From: Stigmatella erecta
GTDB lineage: Bacteria; Myxococcota; Myxococcia; Myxococcales; Myxococcaceae
Assembly: GCF_900111745.1 (NCBI RefSeq)
Contig: NZ_FOIJ01000003.1
Span: 372,001-436,000 of the forward strand
Direction of reading: 5' to 3'
Length of the DNA: 64,000 nt
The position numbers and the translations under genes were made by a program. Positions 52,485 to 61,268 of the stretch are shown here, piece after piece; the first letter of the stretch is position 1; each line of letters begins with the position of its first letter. The notes under the pieces are model-generated. The model was not told where the DNA came from and did no database searches. It worked only from the letters and a program-made list of their open reading frames with translations.

Positions 52485-53669
52485 ATGCGTCCTCCCTTGA
52501 ACCTGATGGCCCCCGACGTGCGGGCCAACCCCTACCCGCTCTATGCACAGCTCCGGCGAGGCCCGGTGTGCCAGGTGGAGCCGGGAGGCATGTGGGCCGT
52601 CAGCCGGTATGACGACGTGGTGACGGTCCTCAAGGACACCCGCCGCTTCTCCTCCGTGGGCCTGGGCCGGGGGTTTCTGCCGCCCTGGTTGGCGCGAAAC
52701 CCCGTGGCCCACTCGCTGGTGATGAAGGATCCGCCAGAGCACACCCGGCTGCGGGGCCTGGTCAGCAAGGCCTTCAGCGGCCCGGCCCTCCAGCGGCTGG
52801 AGGCCCAGGTGCGCACCCTCGCGGAGGAACTCGCGGAGGCCACGGTCCAGCAGCGGGAGGTGGACTTCACCGCCGCCTTCGCCCTGCCACTTCCCGTCCG
52901 GGTGCTCAACCTGCTGTTCGGGCTGGACCCGGAACGGTGGCCGGACATGCGGCGGTGGGCGGAGGATCTGCTCAGCATTCCCGCGAGCCAACCCACCCCG
53001 GAACGCAGGGAGGACATCCGCCGCAGCATCCAGGAGATGGAGGCGTGCTTCCAGGTGCTCATCGCCACGCGCCGGGCCCGGCCCGGGGAGGATCTCGTGA
53101 GCGAGCTGGTCCGCGCCCAGAGCATGACGGAGGACGAGCTCATGAGCTTCCTCTTCAGCCTGTTGCCCGCCGGCTTCGAGACGACGGCCCACCTGCTCTC
53201 CAACACCCTGCTCGTGTTGGCCCAGCATCCGGACGAGCTGGAGCGCGTGAGGGAGGACCCGCGCCGCATCCCCCTCCTCATCGAGGAGGTGCTGCGCTAC
53301 GAGCCACCGGCCCAGTCCAGCCTCCGGCTGGTGACCGAGGACACGGACCTGGGCGGCGTGCGCATCCCCCGGGGAGCCCTCGTCGCCGTCCTGCTGGGCG
53401 CGGCGCTCCGGGATGAGCAACGCTTCACGGAGGCGGACCGCTTCCACCCCGGCCGGGAAGCCCAGGCCCACCTGCCCTTCGGCCATGGCATCCATTTCTG
53501 CCTGGGGGCGATGCTGGCCCGCATGGAAGCCCGCCTGGGGTTGGAAGCCCTCTTCCGACGCATCCGCGGCGTCTCACTCACCCGGCAGGAGGTGCAGTGG
53601 TCCCAGTCATACATCGCGCGGGGCCCCCTGAGCCTCCCGCTCCGGTGGGAGCCCCGCGTGGAAACCTGA
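52485..53669 (+). CDS. Cytochrome P450 (bacterial class I type)
   Basis: 394 residues, soluble haem monooxygenase needing ferredoxin partners, none of which is in this window. Motifs: VMKDPPEHTRLRGLVSKAFS (C-helix), the I-helix LLPAGFETTAHLLSN with the acid-Thr pair as E-T, the K-helix EEVLRYEPPAQ (ExxR), and the haem loop FGHGIHFCLGAMLAR with Cys339 as ligand. It resembles CYP107-type hydroxylases of small molecules or polyketides; the substrate is unknown. GAGG 9 bases before the ATG. Regulated by the divergent V4R/sigma-54 activator, so the inducer may be the substrate. Confidence 0.95.
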   Translation: MRPPLNLMAPDVRANPYPLYAQLRRGPVCQVEPGGMWAVSRYDDVVTVLKDTRRFSSVGLGRGFLPPWLARNPVAHSLVMKDPPEHTRLRGLVSKAFSGPALQRLEAQVRTLAEELAEATVQQREVDFTAAFALPLPVRVLNLLFGLDPERWPDMRRWAEDLLSIPASQPTPERREDIRRSIQEMEACFQVLIATRRARPGEDLVSELVRAQSMTEDELMSFLFSLLPAGFETTAHLLSNTLLVLAQHPDELERVREDPRRIPLLIEEVLRYEPPAQSSLRLVTEDTDLGGVRIPRGALVAVLLGAALRDEQRFTEADRFHPGREAQAHLPFGHGIHFCLGAMLARMEARLGLEALFRRIRGVSLTRQEVQWSQSYIARGPLSLPLRWEPRVET

Positions 53670-53686
53670 CTCCGCAGGCCCGGGAA

Positions 53687-55276
53687 CTACAGGCCGGAGG
53701 CCGCCTTGACCGCGGCGCTCGCGTTCACGAGCCCGTAGCCGTAGGTGGTGTCGTAGCCCGCGGCGCCCAGGTTCGTCGCCGTGTTGAAGAGGTGGGTCTC
53801 CACCTGGCTGTTGGTGAGCGCGGGCTTCGAGGACCAGATGAGGCCCAGGACACCCGACACGTGCGGGGTGGCCATCGAGGTGCCGTCATACAAGTCCCAC
53901 GCCGAGGCCTGGTTCACCACCGTGCCGCTGGCGCCCGCCTGGGCCTTGAGGCTGGCACCGGTGGTGTCGGACACGCCGATGGTGGGGACCCACGCGCGGC
54001 CGTCGGCGGTGGTGGCCGTGCCCAGGGTGCCACTGAATTCCCCCGCGACGTTGTTGTAGAGGATGGCCGCCACGGCCCCCTGGTTCATCGCGTTCAGCAC
54101 CTTGTCCGAGAAGTTGATCGTCCCGCGCTGGATGAGGGCGATGTTGCCGCTCACCGAGGCGGGGCACTCCCCAACCTGGCCGAGGCCACAGTGGACGATC
54201 GTCTGGGTGATGCCCGCCGTGCGGCCCGCGAACTCGAAGCCCAGGCCCATGAAGGTGGCGGAGGTGGACACCGACGCCTCGCTGCCCGTCCCGCCGGGCA
54301 CCGACGAGAGCACCATCACGCCCGGCGCCACCACGTCGATGTTGGTGCCCCGGTTGGAGAAGGTGGCCAGGGCGTTGTTCACATCCACCGCGCCCACGGC
54401 GATGTTGGTGGCGTAGCCAGCCGGGAAGGAGACCTTCGAGGCTCCGTCATTGCCCGTGGCCGCGACGATGAGGGCGCCCTTGGTGCGCATCTCCTTGTAG
54501 AAGTTCTCCTCGATGCGCGACTTCGTGCCGCCACCCAGGCTCAGGTTGACGATCTTGCAGCCGGCCGTCTCCACCAGCCAGCGCACGCCGTCCATGATGT
54601 CCGAGGTCGTCCCGCCGTTGGGGCCGAGCACGCGCGCGTGGTACAGCTGGGCGCCGTAGGCCACGCCGTAGACGCCCGCGCTGTTGTGAGCCGCCACGAT
54701 GGTGCCCGCCACGTGGGTGCCGTGCGTCTCGTTCACGTCGTTGTTCCACCACGGATCCGAGTCATTGCTGACCGTGTCGATGCCGCCCTTGTAAATGGGG
54801 GCGATGTCCGGGTGGGTGTAGTCCAGGCCGGTATCCGCCACGCCAATCTTGATGCCGGCGCCGGTGATGCCCCGGGCGTGCACCGCGGTGGCCTGGGTGG
54901 TGATGAGGCCGTAGAGGCCGTTGCCCGTGGACGGGGTGAGCTGGCTGGTGGCGAGCCCCAGCGGCATGCGGATGGCGTCCTCTTCGATGGTCTCGATGAG
55001 GTTGGAGCGCATCAGCGCGGCCATCTTCGACGGCTTCATCTCCACGGCGGCCACGTTCAGCTCGGAGAAGTCCTTGCGAAGGTTGGCGCCCATCTGCTTG
55101 AGCAGCGCGTGCTCGGCGGCCCCCGGCCGGTTCTTGAAGGCCACCAGGTAGCGGCCCGAGGACTCCAGCGAGGCGGCATCCACACCGGGCTCGGATTGAG
55201 GGGCTCCCTCATCCAGGGGACCGGTCCCGCAGGCGGACAACAGCATCAACGCGGCAAACACGGACGACTTCTTCAT
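53687..55276 (-). CDS. Subtilisin-like (S8) serine protease lipoprotein with PA-domain insertion
   Basis: 529 residues. Lipobox ALMLLSACGTG; I9-type propeptide (about 40-105: RYLVAFKNRPGAAEHALLKQ, LNVAAVEMKPSKMAALMR). Catalytic Asp148 (VADTGLDYTHPDI), His185 (NETHGTHVAGTIVA), oxyanion Asn276 (AATGNDG), Ser467 (YDGTSMATPHVSG). Between about 336 and 455 an inserted protease-associated (PA) domain (SGNIALIQRGTINFSDKVLN, AVAAILYNNVAGEFSG) probably helps choose substrates. The protein ends soon after the catalytic domain, unlike the giant subtilase at 8.8 kb. Secreted and self-processed at the cell surface. A 9 bp hairpin lies in its leader. Confidence 0.94.
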   Translation of the reverse strand: MKKSSVFAALMLLSACGTGPLDEGAPQSEPGVDAASLESSGRYLVAFKNRPGAAEHALLKQMGANLRKDFSELNVAAVEMKPSKMAALMRSNLIETIEEDAIRMPLGLATSQLTPSTGNGLYGLITTQATAVHARGITGAGIKIGVADTGLDYTHPDIAPIYKGGIDTVSNDSDPWWNNDVNETHGTHVAGTIVAAHNSAGVYGVAYGAQLYHARVLGPNGGTTSDIMDGVRWLVETAGCKIVNLSLGGGTKSRIEENFYKEMRTKGALIVAATGNDGASKVSFPAGYATNIAVGAVDVNNALATFSNRGTNIDVVAPGVMVLSSVPGGTGSEASVSTSATFMGLGFEFAGRTAGITQTIVHCGLGQVGECPASVSGNIALIQRGTINFSDKVLNAMNQGAVAAILYNNVAGEFSGTLGTATTADGRAWVPTIGVSDTTGASLKAQAGASGTVVNQASAWDLYDGTSMATPHVSGVLGLIWSSKPALTNSQVETHLFNTATNLGAAGYDTTYGYGLVNASAAVKAASGL

Positions 55277-55295
55277 GCGGCAACTCCAGGGGGAT

Positions 55296-55319
55296 ACGGA
55301 CGCTCCGAAAAGCGTCCGT
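55296..55319 (-). promoter_or_regulatory. Leader hairpin of the S8 protease gene
   Basis: A perfect 9 bp stem, ACGGACGCT (55296-55304) and AGCGTCCGT (55311-55319), loop of 6, ending 20 bases before the start codon. On the sense strand the loop reads TTTCGG. May stabilise or control the mRNA. Confidence 0.4.
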
Positions 55320-55442
55320 TGTGGGCACTACATCTGGAGATTGCGTGGAGCGTGGTGTGTTGGATCTCAGATAGCGAGAAAAATTCAATCTTGAGAAAAT
55401 CACTCCGCGTGACCGTTCCTAGGACCAGGAGCGAAGGACACG

Positions 55443-56534
55443 TTAATGTGGCTCGAGCGCCTGCAAGAGGCGCTGAGCGACCGCCCCCAGCTCGGACTGC
55501 GGGAGGTCCGTGTTGTTGAGAATCACGACGGTGGCGCCCCCCCCCGGCACGTGGGCCACGACGGACTTGAAGGCCCCCAGCTGGCCGGTCTCCCACGCCA
55601 CTTCCCGGCTCCGGCCACCCAGCAGCACCGTCTCGACACGGCCGCCGAGCGCATAGCGGGCCTCGGGCACGGTGACCGTCGACAGCTCCCGTACGGAGTC
55701 CGCCGACAGGAAGCCGCCCCCATCAATGGCCTCGGCGATGCGGCGCAGGTCCTCCGCGGTGCTGTAGAAGGTGCCCGAGGCCGCCGCATAGGCAGGCACC
55801 GGCTCCAGCTTGCGCCGGGGAACCGGCTGCAGGGCGGTGTACCCCATGGCAGCCCCCGGCACGTCCGCGAAGCTCCCGGCGGGAAGGCCCGTGTCCTTCA
55901 GCTTCAGCGGCCCGAGCAGCTCCTCCTCCACGGTCTGCTCGAAGGACTTGCCGTTGGCCTGCTCGAGGAGGGCCCTCACCAGCACCCAGTTGGTGAGGGA
56001 GTAATCCCAGACGGCCCCAGGCACGGATTGCAGCGCCCCCGAGCCGTAGGTGAGCGAGGCCTCCGCGGCGGTCATCTGCCGGAGCGCCATGCTCCGGTCC
56101 TTCTTGTAGGCCTCCATGACGCCGTTGGGAATGCCGCTCGTGTTCGACAGCAGGTGGCGAAGCCGCACCCGCTCCCGCGTCTCCTCCGGCAGGAAGGGCA
56201 GCCACTGCCCGATGGGCGTGTCGAGGCCGAGCTTTCCCTGCTCTACCAAGCGCAAGACGACGATCGACGTCAGCCACTTGGAAACAGAGCCGATCTGGTA
56301 GCGCGTCGCCGCCGTGGCGGCCACGCCGGCCTCGGCGTTGGCCATGCCGTGGGCGCGAAGATACGGCGCTTGCCCCCGCCCGGCGGCCACCAGCACGACG
56401 CCGTGGAAGTCCGGCCTCGCCGTCAGCGCGTCCACCTCCCCCACCATGCGGCGGTGGGCCGCACTCGTGGCGCAGCCCGACAGCCACAGGACCAGCCACA
56501 GTCCCCACCCCATCCGGCACATGCCCGTGTTCAT
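55443..56534 (-). CDS. Serine hydrolase of the beta-lactamase / family VIII esterase fold, lipoprotein
   Basis: 363 residues. Lipobox WLSGCATS. Nucleophile motif SVSK (SxxK) in YQIGSVSKWLTSIVVLRLVE; HLLSNTSGIPNG; the second motif is YSLTNW. This is YxL rather than the YxN of class C beta-lactamases and DD-peptidases, as in family VIII carboxylesterases. The third motif region is ETGQLGAFKS. It is likely an esterase or D-aminopeptidase acting outside the cytoplasm, not necessarily a beta-lactamase. AAGAAGG precedes the ATG. 39 bp after the sulfatase-fold gene on the same strand, probably one mRNA. Confidence 0.88.
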   Translation of the reverse strand: MNTGMCRMGWGLWLVLWLSGCATSAAHRRMVGEVDALTARPDFHGVVLVAAGRGQAPYLRAHGMANAEAGVAATAATRYQIGSVSKWLTSIVVLRLVEQGKLGLDTPIGQWLPFLPEETRERVRLRHLLSNTSGIPNGVMEAYKKDRSMALRQMTAAEASLTYGSGALQSVPGAVWDYSLTNWVLVRALLEQANGKSFEQTVEEELLGPLKLKDTGLPAGSFADVPGAAMGYTALQPVPRRKLEPVPAYAAASGTFYSTAEDLRRIAEAIDGGGFLSADSVRELSTVTVPEARYALGGRVETVLLGGRSREVAWETGQLGAFKSVVAHVPGGGATVVILNNTDLPQSELGAVAQRLLQALEPH

Positions 56535-56573
56535 CGCGCCTTCTTAACCCGCGCCGTTACCGGGCTGGAAACG

Positions 56574-58427
56574 TCACGGCCCGGAGGCAGGGGTGGAACC
56601 GGGAGTGGACGGCGCACTTCCCCCGTCGCGCAACCGGCGCAGGAGCCGGGGCACCTCGGCGGCGAAGCGGCTGCTTGCATCCAGCAGCGGCCGGTCATCC
56701 GGGGTGGTGATGAGCGTGCCCGGCTGGGCAGGGCCGAACACCACCTTGAGGGACTGGCCAATCAGCGCATAGCGGGGCTCCCAGCCCACGGTGGCCAGCA
56801 GGTAGCGCGTGGGGTCCGGGGTGAGCATGGAGGCGCCATCCCCGAACAGCGCCGGGTCATGCGCATCCCCCAGGAGCGAGAAGAGCGTGGGCACCACGTC
56901 GATGTGGCCCGTGAGGGTCTCGACCCGGCCCGGAGGCATCCGCTCGTCGATGATGACCATGGGGACATGGAGCTGGGAGCTGGTCACGTCCGAGCCATGG
57001 CCCACCCGGCCATGCTCCCGGAACTCCTCGCCGTGGTCGGAGCTGAAGACGATGAGCGGTGCCCGCCCCCGGGTCTCCTCCATCTCGGTGAGCAGCTCGT
57101 CGATCTTCAGGTCCACCTCGTAGGCGGCGTTCTGGGCCCGGGCGCGCAGCTGTCCGGCGGGAATCTGCGTGGCGGACAGGGAGCCCTTCCCGTCCCACGC
57201 CGGCGAGAACACCGCGGCCCGGGGCGGATAGTCGTAGTTGAAGTGCGTTCCCACGAAGAAGACGAAGAGGAACAGCGGCTGATCCGCCGGCGTGTCCCGG
57301 AGAATGCGCCGGGCATCCTCCACCATCGCGGCATCCTTGACCCGGTGCTTCCCCTCGTAGTTGGTAATCAACCCGTCGCGGACATCGCGGAACACCGTGT
57401 CCTTCAGCCCCATCCAGTCCACCGAGGACGCGGCGAGCAGGGCCACCCGGTAGCCATTCTGGCGCAGCACGGGAAAGAGCAGCGGCGTCTGCCCCGCGCC
57501 CATCACCGCGTCCCGCCGCTGGGCATCCAGCGAGTAGAACAGGCTGAAGAGCGAGTAGTCCGTGGAGCTGGCCGCGCTGTAGTGGCGCAGGAAGGTGGTG
57601 CCCCCTTCGGCGCGCCGGCTCATGAGCGGCATGACCTCCGGGGTGAAGAAGTCGGCGCGCAGGCTCTCGGCCAGGAAGAGCACCACGTCGGGGCGCCGGG
57701 TGAAGCGCACCTCGGAGGGCGCCACCTTCGCCGCGGACGTGCCTGCCTGAGGCGTCGCCCCGAAGCGCAGCCCCTGCGAGGCCGGGCGGCCGGTGAGCGA
57801 CGCCAGAATGCGGTTCATGCGCACGGGCGGCTGGAGGGGAAGAATGGTGGCCGCGGCCTGGACGGACTCCCCGGCCGAGAAGAGCAGGTAGGCGGTGGTG
57901 ACCCGCTCCGCGCCCCAGAGCAGCACGAGCCCCAGCACCCAGCGCCACGGGCCGCGCGGCGTGGCGAACCGGCGCATCACCCACGCGCCCACCCACACAT
58001 CCACCGCCAGCACCACGGCCCCGATGGCGGCGATCTCCACCACCTCTTCCCGCCGCAGCCCCGTCTCCCCGATCGCCGAGGCCTGCATCGCCACCGCGAT
58101 GACCAGCCCATTCACGTGGAAGCCCATGGAGGCGTGGACCAGGGAATCCAGCACCAGGAAGGCCAGCAGCAGGGCCGTGACGAGCGAGGCCGCCCACACG
58201 TACCCGCGCCGCAGCACGAGGAACGGGAGCGTCGCGGTGAAGGCCACCAGCCCCAGGAAGAGCGCCTGCACGAACGCCCCCACGGCCAGCGCGGCGCGCG
58301 GGTCCGCCGGGGCGCGCTCGATGGCCCGCAGCAGCTCGGCGCCGAAGAGCGGCAGGGCGCCCAGGCCGTGGAGCAAGCACCAGCCCAGGGCGGGAAGAAG
58401 GTAAGCGCGCGGTGAACCGGTTTCCAT
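56574..58427 (-). CDS. Membrane sulfatase-fold enzyme (LtaS/EptA-like phosphoglycerol or phosphoethanolamine transferase)
   Basis: 617 residues. N-terminal five hydrophobic helices (about 10-210: LFLGLVAFTATLPFLVL, LVTALLLAFLVLDSLVHASM, VVEIAAIGAVVLAVDVWVGA), then a large extracytoplasmic alkaline-phosphatase/sulfatase domain. It has VVLFLAESLRADFF (metal-binding Glu), the nucleophile region in RHYSAASSTDYSLF (Ser/Thr), VFFVGTHFNYDYPP and IVFSSDHGEEFREHGRVGHG (Asp-His pair). The architecture is that of LtaS, OpgB and EptA, which move head groups between lipids and glycans. True sulfatase activity is unlikely without a CxPxR motif. Forms an operon with the serine hydrolase gene downstream. Confidence 0.87.
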   Translation of the reverse strand: METGSPRAYLLPALGWCLLHGLGALPLFGAELLRAIERAPADPRAALAVGAFVQALFLGLVAFTATLPFLVLRRGYVWAASLVTALLLAFLVLDSLVHASMGFHVNGLVIAVAMQASAIGETGLRREEVVEIAAIGAVVLAVDVWVGAWVMRRFATPRGPWRWVLGLVLLWGAERVTTAYLLFSAGESVQAAATILPLQPPVRMNRILASLTGRPASQGLRFGATPQAGTSAAKVAPSEVRFTRRPDVVLFLAESLRADFFTPEVMPLMSRRAEGGTTFLRHYSAASSTDYSLFSLFYSLDAQRRDAVMGAGQTPLLFPVLRQNGYRVALLAASSVDWMGLKDTVFRDVRDGLITNYEGKHRVKDAAMVEDARRILRDTPADQPLFLFVFFVGTHFNYDYPPRAAVFSPAWDGKGSLSATQIPAGQLRARAQNAAYEVDLKIDELLTEMEETRGRAPLIVFSSDHGEEFREHGRVGHGSDVTSSQLHVPMVIIDERMPPGRVETLTGHIDVVPTLFSLLGDAHDPALFGDGASMLTPDPTRYLLATVGWEPRYALIGQSLKVVFGPAQPGTLITTPDDRPLLDASSRFAAEVPRLLRRLRDGGSAPSTPGSTPASGP

Positions 58428-58446
58428 GCTGAGCGTTGCCCGGGAG

Positions 58447-58465
58447 CCCCTCCAGAAAGGAGGGG
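58447..58465. repeat. Hairpin in the divergent sulfatase-fold/EamA intergenic region
   Basis: CCCCTCC-AGAAA-GGAGGGG: a perfect 7 bp stem with a 5-base loop, in the leader of either divergent transcript (143 bp gap). Its role is unknown. Confidence 0.35.
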
Positions 58466-58570
58466 GGGGAGCGTTCCTATGTCCTCATCCGGCCAAAACT
58501 CAAGGAGTTAACAAGCACCGCCCGGGGGGGCTGCATGCCCTGCGCATGGACTCGCGGCGGCAGGCCCGCT

Positions 58571-59449
58571 ATGTCCCGCCGCCACCGCCCCATGCTCCGT
58601 CCCCGACTCTACCTGCTAGGTGCCGCCGCGCTCTGGTCCACGGCGGGCGCCGCCATCAAGCTGTCCCACCTCGACGCCTTCCAGCTCTCCTCCGGGCGGT
58701 CCTTGATTGCCGCCGCGGTGCTCTTCCTCCTCTTCCCCGAGAGCCGCCGCCGCCCCACCCCGCGGATGCTCGGCGTGGCGGCGGCGTATGCGGCCACGGT
58801 GGTGCTGTTCATCTTCGCCAACAAGCTCACCACCTCCGCCAACGCCATCTTCCTGCAGGACACCGCCCCCCTCTATGTCCTGCTGCTCTCGCCGCTGGTG
58901 CTCCGGGAGCGGCCCTCGCGGGGCGAGCTGGCCGCGGTGCCCATCTTCCTGCTCGGATTGAGCCTGTTCTTCCTCGACCAGCTCTCCCCGGGACAGTTCC
59001 AGGGCAACCTCGTCGCGCTGGGCTCGGGCGTGGCCTTCGCGATCACGATCCTCGGCATGCGCGCGGCGAGCACCGAGGGCTCCGCCATCCTGTTCTATGG
59101 CAACCTGATCGCCGGCTTCGGCCTCCTGACACCCGCCCTGTCCGGCCCCGCGCCCACCCTCCTGGACGCCGGACTGCTCGCCTTCCTCGGTATCTTCCAG
59201 CTCGGCCTGGGCTATGCCTTCTTTCAACGGGGGCTGCGTGACGTGCCCGCCGTGGAGGCCTCGCTGCTGGTCCTCCTGGAGCCCGTGCTCAACCCCGTGT
59301 GGGCCTTCATCTTCGCCGGCGAGCAACCCGGCCCCTGGGCCCTCGTCGGAGGCGCCATCATCCTGCTGGCCACCGCGTGGCGCACCGTGGTGGGGGTGCG
59401 CGGCACCGGGGCGGCCCCCACCAAGGTCTCCGCGCAGGGGAAGGCCTAG
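58571..59449 (+). CDS. EamA/DMT-family transporter, 10 membrane helices
   Basis: 292 residues from the ATG at 58571 (an ATG 7 codons later is also possible). Two EamA repeats of five helices: RLYLLGAAALWSTAGAAIKL, ATVVLFIFANKLTTSANAIF, LQDTAPLYVLLLSPLVLRER in the first; LVALGSGVAFAITILGMRAA, LEPVLNPVWAFIFAGEQPGP in the second. The signature around helix 4 (NAIFLQDTAPLY) and the E.P...P.WA motif are typical. Exports or imports small metabolites such as amino acids; the substrate is not known. Frames upstream of 58571 (for example from 58436) lack hydrophobic sequence and are not used. Confidence 0.88.
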   Translation: MSRRHRPMLRPRLYLLGAAALWSTAGAAIKLSHLDAFQLSSGRSLIAAAVLFLLFPESRRRPTPRMLGVAAAYAATVVLFIFANKLTTSANAIFLQDTAPLYVLLLSPLVLRERPSRGELAAVPIFLLGLSLFFLDQLSPGQFQGNLVALGSGVAFAITILGMRAASTEGSAILFYGNLIAGFGLLTPALSGPAPTLLDAGLLAFLGIFQLGLGYAFFQRGLRDVPAVEASLLVLLEPVLNPVWAFIFAGEQPGPWALVGGAIILLATAWRTVVGVRGTGAAPTKVSAQGKA

Positions 59450-59473
59450 TCCGCCCTCCCCCGCGCGGGCGCC

Positions 59474-61093
59474 TCAGAAGATGTAGTCCGTCGTGAGGAA
59501 GGCCGAGTCCCGCTCGGTGAGGATGTGCTGGACGAGGGCCTTGTTCTCCGGCGTCGTCTTCGTGGCCACCAGCGTGCGGATGGAGAACACGCGCAGCGCG
59601 TCCGCCACCGACAGGGTGCCCTCGGCCGAGTCCTTGCGGCCACTGAAGGGGAAGGTGTCCGGCCCGCGCTGGCACTGGGTGTTGAGGTTGATGCGGCCCG
59701 CCTGGTTGGCGAAGGCATCAATGAGGGCCCCGATGCGCTTGGCATCCTTGCCGAAGAGGCTCAGCTGCTGCCCATAGGGCGAGTTCACCACGTAGCGGAT
59801 GGCCTCCTCGTCCTCCTCGAAAGGGACAATGGGAATGACGGGGCCGAACTGCTCCTCGTAGTACAGCCGCATCTTCTCATTCACCGGCGACACGATGGCC
59901 GGGTAGAAAAAGGAGCCGCGGGCCTCGCCTCCATTCGGGTTGAGCACCTGGGCCCCGTGCCGGACCGCATCGTCCACGAGCCCCTTGAGGTAGGCGGGCT
60001 TGCCCGGCTCCGGCAGCGGCGTGAGCGACACGCCGGGCTCCCAGGGCAAGCCTGGCTTGAGCTTGCCCACCGCGGCGATGAACTTCTCCAGGAAGGGCCC
60101 GAGGATCTTCTTGTGCACCAGCAGCACCTTGAGTGCCGTGCACCGCTGGCCGTTGAAGGAGAGCGCGCCCAGGACGCACTCGTTCACCGCGTTCTCCAGG
60201 TCCGCGTCCGGAAGGATGATGGCCGGATTCTTCGCATCCAGGCCGAGCACCGCCTTCAGCCGGTGGGGCTTGGGGTGCATTCGCTTCAGCTCGCTGGCGC
60301 CCTGGTTGGTGCCGATGAAGGCGAACACATCCACCTTGCCGCTCTCCATGAGCGCGCCCACCGTCTCCCGGCCCCGGCCGTAGATGATGTTGATGACGCC
60401 CGGCGGAAAGCTGTCGCGGAACGCCTCCAGCAACGGGCGGATGAGCAGCACGCCGAACTTGGCGGGCTTGAAGACCACGGTGTTGCCCATGAGCAGCGCG
60501 GGGAACAGCGTGGAGAACGTCTCGTTGAGTGGGTAGTTGTAGGGCCCCATGCACAGGGCCACGCCCAGCGGCACGCGGCGCACCTGCCCCATGATGCCCT
60601 GCTCCTGGACGAACCGGGCCGAGTTGCGGTCCAGCTCCTTGAGGGCCGACAGCGTCTCGACGAGGTAGTCGCGGGTGCGGTCGAACTCCTTCTCGGCATC
60701 CTTCTGCGTCTTGCCGATCTCCCACATGAGGAGGTTCACGACGGGCTGACGCTGCTCCTGCATCCGGGTGAGGAAGCGCTCCACGTGCTCGATGCGCTCG
60801 GCCAGCCGCATCGTGGGCCACAGGCCACGGCCCAGGTCATACGCCCGCACCGCCGCATCCAGCGCGGCCAGCGACTCCTTCGAGGTGAGCAGCGGCGTGC
60901 TGCCGATGACCTTCTGCTCGAGCCCCCGCACCGTCTGCACACACACGGGGCTGCGCACGGGATTGAGTTCGCCCTGCCAGGTGAGCAGCTTGCCGTCGAT
61001 GAGGTACTCGCGCTGCTCGGTGAAGTCCGGAATACGGGCGGCCGCTGGGACCGCATCCACCGAGGAAAAGAGGTTGTCGAGCAGGCTCTGCAT
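59474..61093 (-). CDS. gapN: Aldehyde dehydrogenase, GapN-type (NADP-dependent glyceraldehyde-3-phosphate)
   Basis: 539 residues from the ATG at 61093. Irreversibly oxidises glyceraldehyde-3-phosphate to 3-phosphoglycerate, giving NADPH and bypassing GAPDH and PGK. ALDH features: LGVALCMGPYNYPLNETFST, FKPAKFGVLLIRPLLEAF, VDVFAFIGTNQGASELKRMH, catalytic Glu region LKAVLGLDAKNPAIILPDAD, catalytic Cys318 in FNGQRCTALKVL, EEQFGPVIPIVPF. GPYNYPLNE and INLNTQCQRGPDTFPFSGRK are characteristic of GapN (Arg for the substrate phosphate). Longer at the N-terminus than streptococcal GapN (about 475). Cytosolic, monocistronic. Confidence 0.87.
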   Translation of the reverse strand: MQSLLDNLFSSVDAVPAAARIPDFTEQREYLIDGKLLTWQGELNPVRSPVCVQTVRGLEQKVIGSTPLLTSKESLAALDAAVRAYDLGRGLWPTMRLAERIEHVERFLTRMQEQRQPVVNLLMWEIGKTQKDAEKEFDRTRDYLVETLSALKELDRNSARFVQEQGIMGQVRRVPLGVALCMGPYNYPLNETFSTLFPALLMGNTVVFKPAKFGVLLIRPLLEAFRDSFPPGVINIIYGRGRETVGALMESGKVDVFAFIGTNQGASELKRMHPKPHRLKAVLGLDAKNPAIILPDADLENAVNECVLGALSFNGQRCTALKVLLVHKKILGPFLEKFIAAVGKLKPGLPWEPGVSLTPLPEPGKPAYLKGLVDDAVRHGAQVLNPNGGEARGSFFYPAIVSPVNEKMRLYYEEQFGPVIPIVPFEEDEEAIRYVVNSPYGQQLSLFGKDAKRIGALIDAFANQAGRINLNTQCQRGPDTFPFSGRKDSAEGTLSVADALRVFSIRTLVATKTTPENKALVQHILTERDSAFLTTDYIF

Positions 61094-61268
61094 GAGGAAT
61101 CCCCAAAGAAAGCGCCAGGTGCGCTGGATTCTACTGAGCCCTCCCACGCCGTGCCGCAGAATCCTCACGCGGGTGGCTTGTCCCGCGGCCGTGCCTTTCG
61201 TTGCACGGCCTTCCCTCGGCCCTGTGATATCCGGCCCCTCTCACCCCAACGCACCCGGAGAAATGACC

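Noticed and set aside
58436-58570. N-terminal extension of the EamA transporter
   Set aside because: Hydrophilic, includes the hairpin, and lacks a ribosome site; the first membrane helix starts after the ATG at 58571.
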